From Acidobacteriota bacterium (GTDB lineage Bacteria; Acidobacteriota; Terriglobia; Versatilivoradales; Versatilivoraceae), in NCBI GenBank assembly GCA_028875575.1, contig JAPPDF010000005.1, positions 1 to 59,866 of the forward strand: 59,866 nt of DNA. Direction: 5' to 3'. The notes under the pieces were generated by a model. It was not told the origin of the DNA. It saw only the letters and a list, made by a program, of their open reading frames with translations, and did not search any database. Shown piece after piece: positions 36,315 to 44,400 of this stretch. Position 1 is the first letter of the stretch, and every line of letters starts with the position of its first letter. Position numbers and translations under genes: made by a program.

Positions 36315-37061
36315 TTAGCCCTCCTTGCCTTCGATCAGGGTAAAGACAGTGCGATTTTTCCAGTAGTTGTCGAAGTGAATTTCCCGGATGCGGGCGCCCC
36401 TCTGTCGGAGGTAATCGCCCCCGAACTCCCAGATGACCGGGAATTCTCGGTCGCAGCCGTGAAAGCTGGGAGGCAGGTGGGACACCAGCCTTCCGGAGGC
36501 GTCCTGGGACATCCGTTGCCGGGTGACCCGGGAGAGGAGCAGCGGAATGGTGTAGATCTGGAGCCCGCCGGGCTTCAACACCCGCCGAACCTCATCCAGG
36601 GCTTGGCCGTAGTCCAGCAGATGTTCCAGCGTTTCGGAGTGAACGGCCAAGTCGAACGTATCGTCCTCGAAGGACAACCGGGACATGTCCTCATTGGACC
36701 TGCCGTCGATTTGGGACCCGAGGGGCTTGTCGGGTCGATGGACGGTTTCGGTGACGCTGCCGAGGCTCTGCAAGGCCGGCGCCAGGGCGTTGACCTGGTT
36801 CAGGTGCAAAATCCTCAGCCGCGAGCCGGGCCGACACCGGCGCCTGATGCTCCACAGCAGCATGCGGACCCGTTTGGACATGCCGCAATTGCGGCAGCGA
36901 TCGCCTTCCCGCAGGTCCAGCCAGCGCCGTTCGCGACCCGAGAGCCCCCAGGCGGCGGCCAAGGGGTCGTCGATAACAACCTCCTGCTCGAAGTCACGGC
37001 AGCCGCAAAGGATGCATCCGCGGCGGTCGATTCGACAGCACCGGTAGGTCTTGCCCATCAT
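36315..37061 (-). CDS. Class I SAM-dependent methyltransferase with N-terminal zinc-like cysteines
   Basis: The 248-residue protein starts with a cysteine-rich region (CILCGCRDFE and, further on, CRNCG) that could bind zinc. A type-11 methyltransferase core follows: LRILHLNQVNALAPALQSLG in place of a classical glycine-rich loop, LSFEDDTFDLAVHSETLEHLLDY (acidic loop) and EVRRVLKPGGLQIYTIPLL. It resembles methyltransferases of surface-glycan clusters, but the substrate is unknown. Two ATG codons lie in tandem at the start. It is 27 bp downstream of the macro-domain gene on the same strand, so the two are probably co-transcribed. Confidence 0.8.
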   Translation of the reverse strand: MMGKTYRCCRIDRRGCILCGCRDFEQEVVIDDPLAAAWGLSGRERRWLDLREGDRCRNCGMSKRVRMLLWSIRRRCRPGSRLRILHLNQVNALAPALQSLGSVTETVHRPDKPLGSQIDGRSNEDMSRLSFEDDTFDLAVHSETLEHLLDYGQALDEVRRVLKPGGLQIYTIPLLLSRVTRQRMSQDASGRLVSHLPPSFHGCDREFPVIWEFGGDYLRQRGARIREIHFDNYWKNRTVFTLIEGKEG

Positions 37062-37088
37062 TTACCCGCCGCCCGTCGGAAATCCCAA

Positions 37089-37622
37089 CTACAGCCTGGA
37101 TCGGAAGAGGGCCAGTTGCTTCTCGAAGAGAGCAAGCGTGGCCGAATCGTAGAGGCAGAAAACGACCTGCCGGAGCCGACTCTTTCCTGAAAGATAATTG
37201 CAGGTCACTTCCAGCATGATTCGGGCGCATCTGTCGGCGGGAAAGCCGAAAATCCCGGTGCTGATGGCCGGAAAGGCGATGCTCTTCAGGCCTTTCGAGT
37301 CGGCCAGGACCAGGCTGGTCCGGGTCGCCCGGCCGAGCTTTTCGTCCTCTTCCCCCTCGCCCATGCGCGGCCCCACCGCGTGGATGACGTGGCGGGCCTT
37401 GAGATTCCCCCCGCCGGTCATGACGGCCCCGCCGACTTCGGTGCCGCCGATTCGGTGGCATTCTCTCTGAATCGAGTCTCCCCCTTTGCGTCGGATGGCC
37501 CCGGCCACACCCGCTCCCAGGATCAGCTCCCGATTGGCGGCATTGACGATGGCATCGGTATCCTGCTCGGTGATGTCCCCCTGAAGCAACAGAAGCTCTG
37601 TGTCCTTGATTTTCACTCGCAT
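37089..37622 (-). CDS. Macro-domain protein (O-acetyl-ADP-ribose deacetylase-like)
   Basis: This 177-residue protein is a complete macro domain: ELLLLQGDITEQDTDAIVNAANREL (adenine site and the catalytic Asn region), GAGVAGAIRRKGG (ribose-binding loop) and FPAISTGIFGFP (diphosphate loop). YmdB-like members remove acetyl from O-acetyl-ADP-ribose or ADP-ribose from proteins. It is cytoplasmic. The ATG at 37622 is the only reasonable start. It shares a transcript with the downstream methyltransferase gene. Confidence 0.9.
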   Translation of the reverse strand: MRVKIKDTELLLLQGDITEQDTDAIVNAANRELILGAGVAGAIRRKGGDSIQRECHRIGGTEVGGAVMTGGGNLKARHVIHAVGPRMGEGEEDEKLGRATRTSLVLADSKGLKSIAFPAISTGIFGFPADRCARIMLEVTCNYLSGKSRLRQVVFCLYDSATLALFEKQLALFRSRL

Positions 37623-37731
37623 GCCGCGACTTCCCCGACAACTGTTGCGCTCAACTATGCCGTTGACTCATTCGAGTCGGATTGATTCCATCTTGGGCGG
37701 CATCAATGCCATCCTGCCTTGAAGCGGTTTA

Positions 37732-38167
37732 TTTCAGGAATTTGGCAGGTCTATCGGCCAAGACGTGATCGAAGAGGCGAACCGGCTGGGGCGGCGCACA
37801 TTCGGTCCAGCCCGTTACTTCTGCTGCTCTACCAACTCGCCCCGGGTGAATCCTTCAAACAGCCCTTCCAGCCGGGCCATGCGTTCCCGGAGATCGGCGA
37901 CGTCTCCACGGACATCGGCCACATCTCCTCGGACATTGGCGACGTCCTCTCGGACATGTTGAATTTCCAGTCTGAACTCCTGTCGGATATCGGATGAGAC
38001 CTTCCATCCGAGGCTGACCAATGCCACGCCGAGAATGCCGATGGCAATCAACTCCGCGCTGAGAATCATTGCTGATGCTCCTTCCACTTCGACGAGCCCG
38101 CCGAGAGGGAGAACAGACCAGGCAAGGGGTTCATTTGCTGACGGATCACTCGGTTAGTGTACCACGC
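37732..38167 (-). repeat. Direct repeat DR-A, left flank of the 8 kb island
   Basis: This 436 bp block recurs in the same orientation at 46164-46622. Shared edges are TTTCAGG.ATTTGGCAGGTCT on one side and GTTAGTGTACCACGC on the other. Sequence outside these edges is unrelated. Each copy contains one small coiled-coil gene with its own ribosome site and upstream sequence. The two copies bracket the CobN/ExbB-like genes. Confidence 0.88.
37815..38069 (-). CDS. Small membrane-anchored coiled-coil protein (DR-A copy)
   Basis: The 84-residue protein has one N-terminal transmembrane helix (AELIAIGILGVALVSLGW) and a long amphipathic helix of seven-residue units (VREDVANVRGDVADVRGDVADLRERMARLEGLF), a heptad coiled coil. 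The ATG at 38069 has GGAAGGAG about 8 nt upstream and is preferred over an in-frame start at 38087. Its sister gene at 46249-46524 is nearly identical but has one more heptad. Its function is unknown; such proteins oligomerise at the inner membrane. Confidence 0.75.
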   Translation of the reverse strand: MILSAELIAIGILGVALVSLGWKVSSDIRQEFRLEIQHVREDVANVRGDVADVRGDVADLRERMARLEGLFEGFTRGELVEQQK

Positions 38168-39090
38168 AAGACAGGCTTGAAAGAACAGAGCCCGCGGCGG
38201 GACCTGCGGTCCCTGAGAGGGAAATCGGTGCAGGAGGCGTTCCGGGGTGTTCTGGTATGCCAGGGGCCTGGAAATCGCAGCCTGCCCGGCAAGGCTCGCG
38301 GATTCCGGGTGCAGGACACCGTCGAACGCCATGGCGGCTTCGATGCCGTCATGGAGAAGGTCGTCCAACAGGAACAGGAAAACCCGGCCTCCAACGGCCG
38401 CGAAATGATCGACGATTTCCGCCTCTGGGGGTCAAGGCGGTGTCGATAGACTAACCCGGTGTTCCTCTTCCGGGAGGATTTCCGGCGCTGCACCGACAGC
38501 GCGGGCTATTCCCTCAACCTGATGGTGTTCACCGGTCTTCCGGAAATGGGTTCGGAAGTTAGTTGGTTTACCTCGATCGAAGAACTCCCGGATCTGGACA
38601 AGGCACTGGCCCGATGGTTGAGCCGGGCGTAGTGTTGCGTTTTCAAATGCGACCCTCGTTCCTGTTGAAGATCCGCGTCTTGTTGTTCAGGTGTATAGGT
38701 ACCGTGGCGACGACCGGTTTACCCGCGCGCTTTGCGTGGATAACGCCGCACGCGGATCCTATGGATGCATTCCACATGCTGACGAGTAATCCATCTGCAG
38801 ATTCGAATCCGAGGCGATTTGTTTCGACGATTGTGCGAGGGTTTGTTGCTTATTGGGCCGTATTAGGATTGATTTGCAGCTCCTGGTTCAACTTGCAGAT
38901 AGAGGGGAATCGATCTGAGGGCATTAGTTGGCCCGAGACGATGGCCTTCTCGAAGGGGTAGACCAGTTGCCGGTAAAGCGAGAGGCCCGTTCGAACCGGC
39001 CGCCCACTGGTACAGCCACGCCATGATGCCGGGTCCGGTAACTTTCAAATGCCTGTGAATCAACCATAACCCGGACCGACTGAGAGGCCA
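38168..39090. other. Island left part: no intact gene, possible remnants
   Basis: No convincing complete gene is seen in these 923 bp. The plus-strand frame at about 38290-38449 reads FDAVMEKVVQQEQENPASNGREMIDDFRLWG, and a separate frame at 38459-38632 continues with plausible protein sequence, so a decayed gene is possible. From about 38640 the sequence becomes less GC-rich and the frames lose protein character. Decay at an island edge is common after insertion. Confidence 0.4.
38459..38632 (+). pseudogene. Short protein-like fragment (57 aa)
   Basis: Read from the GTG at 38459, the frame gives NLMVFTGLPEMGSEVSW and ends FTSIEELPDLDKALARWLSRA, which looks like the C-terminal end of a globular protein. 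No start region or upstream domain is joined to it in frame. I do not recognise the family. It could be the tail of a gene truncated when the island formed, or a chance frame. Confidence 0.3.
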
Positions 39091-39384
39091 TCAGACCAAC
39101 CGAAGTACCACCACGACAACCAGGAGAACAAGTAATCCCACACGCAGAATCCAGACATCAAACCGAAGGAACTTCCGAACAAACTGCCGTCGATGTTCCG
39201 CACTTCCCCTCGTTCTCCAGAGCAACGGAAGAAGCAACACAGACAAGAGAAAGAACCACCACACCGGGTCAGGGACATGTTGAAGGGTTGTCCACCATTC
39301 CCACCGTCCTTGGAAATCGCTGCCGCGATTCCCACATCCTACCGCCTCGAACCCGATCCTCTTTTCCCGCTCAAGGGGAGACAT
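39091..39384 (-). CDS. Hypothetical small membrane protein with two transmembrane helices
   Basis: The 97-residue frame has two strongly hydrophobic stretches, VWWFFLLSVLLLPLLW (about 42-57) and VWILRVGLLVLLVVVVVLRLV (77-97), separated by a basic loop RRQFVRKFLRF. That is the pattern of a real small inner-membrane protein. The ATG at 39384 has GGGGAG-type sequence about 8 nt away on the coding strand only weakly. No family is recognised. It is divergent from the hmuT-like gene, 189 bp away. Confidence 0.45.
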   Translation of the reverse strand: MSPLEREKRIGFEAVGCGNRGSDFQGRWEWWTTLQHVPDPVWWFFLLSVLLLPLLWRTRGSAEHRRQFVRKFLRFDVWILRVGLLVLLVVVVVLRLV

Positions 39385-39573
39385 CTATCTAGGCTTGACA
39401 CAGCGCTTGCTGAAAGGTAAACCCCTACTGTGATACGGTTTTCTGTAGGGACAGGATCGCGCGAATCCAAGCGTCCGCCACGTCTGCCGTCGGGAATCCA
39501 ACTCACAGCAGCAGTGAATCGTTAGAATGGACCGGGGCGGCGGAGGCACGCGCCGAAACGTGGAGGTTCTCAC

Positions 39574-40146
39574 TTGCTTATCCACACCGTAGCACAACTG
39601 TGTGGCTTGGCCGCCGTGGTCTTCGCCACCGCATCGCGGGGCCGTCGCGGGGTTGCCGCACTCTCTGCGGGCTTCTTGTGCGGGCTTGGATTGCCGGTTC
39701 CATCTCCCGGATGGACAGGCGCGCTTGTCGCGGCCATGGCAGTGCTGGTGCTCATTGATTCGCGCTCCCCGACGACCGCGCTCGCAGGCCCGCTGGCGTC
39801 CGGGCTGACTGGTGGAATGTGCGCACAGATGCTGGTCGGCCAAGGGATGGCAACGTGGCTGGCCTGGCCGCTCGCGGCGGGCTTTGTCGCGGCATCGGCC
39901 TTTGCGTCCCAGCGCAACCCTCGATTCGCTCGACGGGAAATCCGCGAGGACGCGCTGGCAGCGCTCGCAGCGCTGGGCTTGGCCGTCGCGGCTGCGCCAA
40001 GCGTGGCAGCGGGTTGGCGCACGGCGGGAGTAATGAACCTTGCGGCCAATGACTTGGCTCGACCGGGGCCGAACTCGGGTCTACTATTGGGCGTCGCGGC
40101 TGTCGTTGTGCTCGGAGGCCTGCATAGGTTGCGGAGGCGTGCATGA
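39574..40146 (+). CDS. Multi-pass membrane protein of the CobN/ExbB-like locus (HmuT position)
   Basis: This 190-residue Ala/Leu/Gly-rich protein has six or seven hydrophobic spans (for example GLAAVVFATAS, GALVAAMAVLVLID, WLAWPLAAGFVAASAF and LLLGVAAVVVLGGL) with short loops. The start is a TTG at 39574 supported by GGAGG 9 nt upstream. Its stop overlaps the ATG of the ExbB-like gene (ATGA), so the two are translationally coupled. It holds the place of HmuT in Bacteroidota hmuSTUV loci (from memory). A role as a channel partner or small-molecule permease is a guess. Confidence 0.78.
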   Translation: MLIHTVAQLCGLAAVVFATASRGRRGVAALSAGFLCGLGLPVPSPGWTGALVAAMAVLVLIDSRSPTTALAGPLASGLTGGMCAQMLVGQGMATWLAWPLAAGFVAASAFASQRNPRFARREIREDALAALAALGLAVAAAPSVAAGWRTAGVMNLAANDLARPGPNSGLLLGVAAVVVLGGLHRLRRRA

Positions 40147-40790
40147 ACTTTCTCGGAATTCTTGAGAACGGCCTGTTCGCCTTGGCCCAAGTGCTCCGCC
40201 TACCCGTGATCGCCATGCTCTGGGTTGCGGTTGGCACCGTATTCTTCATGACCGGTGCGTGTGTCATGGATTGCTTGGCGCGGCGGCGAGAGCGCGACGG
40301 CTTCGATCTCAGCGCGTGGCTCGATGCAGGTCCGCTGCTTGGCATCGATGGCGCGCGGCTGGAGGCATTGCCGACGCCGCTTCGCGGGATGCTGCGCGAT
40401 GTCGAGACTGAGCGAAAGAGGCTGGGGCTTGGCGACGGCGGCTTGGAGCACCTCGTTCTCGAACGGGAGGAGCGAGTGCGCCGCACACTGAACCGGTCGC
40501 GCTTGCTGGTCAGGGTTGGTCCGAGCTTGGGCTTGCTGGGCACCCTCATCCCGATGGGGGCGGCCTTGGCGTCGCTGACGGCCGGCAACCTCGAGGCGAT
40601 GGCGGGACAAATGGTCGTCGCCTTCACCACCACCATCGTCGGTCTCGCGACGGGGACGGTAGCCTACGTCATTCAGAGCGTGCGCCAAAGATGGGTTAGC
40701 GAGACCGTGCGCGAGCAGCGATTCCTAGCCGAGCGTCTCGCCGCGGAACTGACACACGATGCGCGCGGCACCCCCGCGCCGGAGGATTAG
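40143..40790 (+). CDS. hmuU: MotA/TolQ/ExbB-family proton channel (HmuU-like)
   Basis: The 215-residue protein has the ExbB/TolQ topology: a first helix (IAMLWVAVGTVFFMTGACVM), a large cytoplasmic loop with basic helices, then two helices. The second carries the signature RVGPSLGLLGTLIPMG (about residues 122-137) and the third AFTTTIVGLATGTVAYVIQ with its conserved Thr. With an ExbD-like partner such proteins form the proton-driven motor that energises periplasmic or outer-membrane work. It overlaps the preceding gene by 4 bp and is followed after one base by the DUF2149 gene. It is distinct from the ExbB at 53244-53951. Confidence 0.87.
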   Translation: MNFLGILENGLFALAQVLRLPVIAMLWVAVGTVFFMTGACVMDCLARRRERDGFDLSAWLDAGPLLGIDGARLEALPTPLRGMLRDVETERKRLGLGDGGLEHLVLEREERVRRTLNRSRLLVRVGPSLGLLGTLIPMGAALASLTAGNLEAMAGQMVVAFTTTIVGLATGTVAYVIQSVRQRWVSETVREQRFLAERLAAELTHDARGTPAPED

Positions 40791-40791
40791 G

Positions 40792-41124
40792 ATGGCACGT
40801 TTCCTGCACCTGAATTCAACAGCCGACGCGGAGGCCGAGGACCCTCTCTCGGGAATTACGAACATCTTCGACATCTCGGTGGTCTTCATCGTCGGCCTGA
40901 TGATGACTCTCTTCTCCGTGTATCGTATCGGCGACCTCGTCGATCCGGAAAGCCAGGTGACGCTGGTCAAGACCAACGCAAACGGCTTGCGAGAGATCAT
41001 CGTCAAGCGCGGCACCGAGATTACCGCCTACGAGCTCACAGGCGAGACACTCGGCGGGCAGGGCGAGCGCCTCGGCACCGCCTATCGGCTGGCCGACGGG
41101 CAGATCATCTACGTCCCGGACTGA
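40792..41124 (+). CDS. hmuV: DUF2149 protein, ExbD/TolR-like motor partner (HmuV-like)
   Basis: This 110-residue protein has a short cytoplasmic N-terminus, one transmembrane helix (NIFDISVVFIVGLMMTLFSVY, about 24-44) with a membrane Asp at residue 27, and a periplasmic beta-rich tail. This layout and the Asp copy ExbD/TolR, whose Asp carries protons in the ExbB ring, although the tail is shorter and unlike ExbD. The ATG at 40792 has GGAGG 6 nt upstream inside the end of the previous gene. It matches the DUF2149 family, which I recall next to CobN-like genes in hmu loci and methanogens. It probably completes the motor. Confidence 0.83.
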   Translation: MARFLHLNSTADAEAEDPLSGITNIFDISVVFIVGLMMTLFSVYRIGDLVDPESQVTLVKTNANGLREIIVKRGTEITAYELTGETLGGQGERLGTAYRLADGQIIYVPD

Positions 41125-41168
41125 GCGGATCGCTGCTTGGACCGACCGTCTGTACTGGAACCATCAAG

Positions 41169-41202
41169 CGAAGCCGACGGCACCGTAGCGGTGCCAGCTT
41201 CG
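41169..41202. terminator. Strong extended hairpin between convergent hmuV-like and hmuS-like genes
   Basis: A perfect inner stem GGCACCG/CGGTGCC closes a three-base TAG loop and is extended by an outer CGAAGC/GCTTCG stem. It lies 45 bp after the hmuV-like stop, in the 300 bp gap (41125-41424) between convergent genes. There is no T-run, so it may be a Rho-assisted or bidirectional end, or an mRNA-stabilising structure. Confidence 0.6.
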
Positions 41203-41424
41203 GGTGGGTCGGCAGTACCGATTGCTCGACTCCGGGTGATGGAATTGGCTTCGATCCAGGTTCTGTGCTCTCCCGCCGTCACCCGGCCCGTCCGACGTCC
41301 GCAGCGCGAGGCCAGCACTCAAGCGACGCCCCCGAGGGACAGGGAGCATCAACCTGACGGTCCGTCCCTCGGAACTGAAGGCCGCGGACGGCCGCTTTCG
41401 GTCCGGCCGGTTGCCTGTGGTGGC

Positions 41425-44400
41425 TCATGATCGCCCCCTGTGAAGCCGCCGCTGCCTGCGCCAAGCGGCGAGCAGCCCCAGGAGCGGAAGGCCCACCCAA
41501 AGCGGAGACCATTCATCGGGCTCCGGACTTGCTGCCGGCAGGTTCGGGGCCGGACCGCTCGCGCTTGCAGTCTCCTGCATGCGATAGCCCCTGATGCCGG
41601 TCAGCGCCGGTGCGGCTGTCCCCGCCTCGTTGCGGCGGACGAACTCCTCTACTGCAGCCGCTGCTTCCTCGATGTCGACACCGAGCGCCTCCTGCATCGC
41701 CTCTCGGTACGCCTGAAGAGCGGGACCGGGAATGTTCAGCGCCGCGCCTCGCTCCAGCACGTAGCGCAAGAGTCTCGGATTGCCGCAAGTGTGGGATGCA
41801 CAGCCGACGCCGTGCCTGGCGACGCTCTCGACATGTTCATGGAGCAAGCGCTCGGCTGTCGCGTCATCGGCCGCCCAATAGTCCTTGCGGATCGTCTCAA
41901 CCATCCGGCCGGTGATGTCTTGGTACGCGTGGGGCGAATGCTCCTCAAAGAAGGTCTTCAGGTCCAGTCCGTGCCTGTCCTCGACGTACACGGCGAATGA
42001 CTCGTTCCACATCGCATCGTCGACTGTCTCGGGCACAGCGGCGTCCCAGCCCCACAGGTACTCGACGAACGCGCGCATCTCGCCGGCACCGGCGTAGCCC
42101 TCGCTCTGCATCCCTTCGATCCAAGTGGGGTTGACGTAGCGAGTCCGGAACTCCGAGCCGATGAACTCGTGGATCCCGGTCATCTCGGGTCGGCTGGGGT
42201 CGCGGGTGTTGGCGACGACCATCTGCGGGCTCTCACCGTCAATGCTCCTGACGGCGGCCGCGAGCCCGCCCATGTACATGAAGAAATCGTCGTTGTCCAA
42301 TGCGCCGTAGAGCATCGTGGAGCTACTGTGCACCACCTTGGCGGTGCCGGAGAGCGCCAGGCGAAACGCATCCTCCATCGGTTCGCCCCAAAACCCGTTG
42401 CCGTAGCCGTGCCCCATCTTCGACAAGTACTCGTCCGCCATTGGCCGGTCGCTGTCCCAAGTGCCGCTCGCAGCGGCGATGCGCGATGTGTTCAAATTGA
42501 AGGTGCCGGGCGGCTCCTGGAAGATGCGGACGCCGGCGCGCCGGTCGGCTTCCTCGTCCGCGTAACCGCGCCCGATCAGCGCCGCCTTCGTCGCCAGGTA
42601 GTGGCGCCGCACGTAGTTGTCCGCCTCCTCCATAACCTTGACCCGCTGGACCGCCTCGTCCATCAGCCGGGTCACATTGCTGAACATTCCCGTCGCGGTC
42701 GAGGCGATGACGACGTCCACGCGGGGCCGGCCGAGCTGGCTCGACGGAACGACATCCACTCCTACCACCTTCCCGCGGGCATCCCAGACCGGGCGCGTTC
42801 CGAGCAAGTGAAAGATCTGCGATTCCAGAATTCCTTCGTGCCGCAGAGTTTCGTCGGCCCAGATCACGAAAGACACCTTCTCGGGATAGCCTCCGTGCTC
42901 TGCGACATGGTCTGCCAGCATCTGCTCGGCCAAGTCGACGCCGAGCTTCCAGGCAGCCGGCTTCGGCACCTTCTCAGGGTCGATGCCGTAGAAGTTCTTG
43001 CCGGTAGGATAGGAATCCGGGTTGCGGATCGGCTCCCCGCCGCCGCCCACGGGAATGTAACCGCCGTCGAGAGCACGCACCAAGTGATCGAGTTCCCGAG
43101 GCCCGGACTCGACGATGCGCCGCTCCATCTCCGACGCCCGGACCGTGGCGTCGTTCGGCAGGAGGCTCCGATCCACGGAGACAATCGCCTCGACCGTGCT
43201 CGCTCGCATCTCCGGCTCCGGGACCCGACCGAAGGCATGCAGTCCGTACGGCATGTTCTGCCCCCGCAGCTCGATCAGGTAGTCCTCGATGGCATGAACC
43301 GACTCGTGCGGGATCTCCGGGCCGCTTCCGAGGTCGATTCCGAGGTCCTTGACCATTCCCAGGTCCGTCGCCTGGCGCCGGATCTGATCGGCGTACGCCT
43401 CGGTCATTTGCACGCTCTTGTGGACGTTGGTGTGATAGTCATCGACGCTCTCTCCGAGGGCGGCCAGCGCGGGCAGCAACTCGCTGGTTCTGAACGGCGG
43501 CACCATGTGATCCACCAGAGCCGCCATGCCGCGGCGACGCGCTACCAGCCCTTCGCCCACGACGTCTACGTTGTACACGTACAGGTTGGGCAGGTCGCCG
43601 ATCAGTGCATCCGGAGCGTCGTTCTCCGAGAGACCCAGGTCCTTGCCTTCAAGCCACTCGAGCGTCCCGTGCGTGCCGAGGTGAATCAACGCGTCCGCGC
43701 CGAACCCGGCGGGCTGATCCGCTTTCAGCCAAGAATAGGCGGCAACGTACTGGTGGTGCGGCGCGAGAGCCGTCGCGTGGTACAGCTTCTCAGCGTCCTC
43801 GGACCAACCCCGCGCGGGCTGCGGCATTAAGACGATGTTGCCGTAGCGCACCGCCGGTATGACGAAGGCACCGTCCCGCACCATCACACCGGAGTCCGCA
43901 GGGTCGCCCCAGTCGGCTGCAACCTTGGCGCGGAAGGCCGGCGGGTAACCGCTAAACCAACGCAAGTAATCGCTCAACGGCACCCGAGCCGCCCCACCCT
44001 TCTCGATCAGCGCATCCAGTTCGCCCGGCGCGTACCCTGCGACATTGCGGGCGCGGTCCGAGATCGCCGCCATCACCGCTCCCGGCGACAGATCGACCCC
44101 GGAGCCTCCGACATCGTAGCCGGCCATGAGCATCCGCCGCAGGATGTTCGAGATCGACTCCGCGACATTCAGGTAGCTGGCTCCGATGGTGGCTTTGCCC
44201 GGAGGGTAGTTGTAAAAGAGCAGCGCGACGCGCTTGTTGGCGTTGGGCGTCGCCGCCAGCGACGCATAGGCAATGGCCCGCTGGACTGCCGTCGTCACGC
44301 GGGCAGCCAGCGGCTGGGAGACTACGACAGCCATCCCGGTGCCCGGGTCTGTACGGCGCTCCCGGCTGCCGACCACGGTCGGCGCCACCAGCCCGGACAG

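Noticed and set aside
38066-38368. 100-codon minus-strand frame upstream of the DR-A coiled-coil gene
   Set aside because: Its conserved end is just the shared 5' region of the repeat read as protein; the part outside the repeat has no partner in DR-B.
38563-38961. 132-codon plus-strand frame in the island
   Set aside because: It has no recognisable domain, mixed composition and no ribosome site; probably chance.
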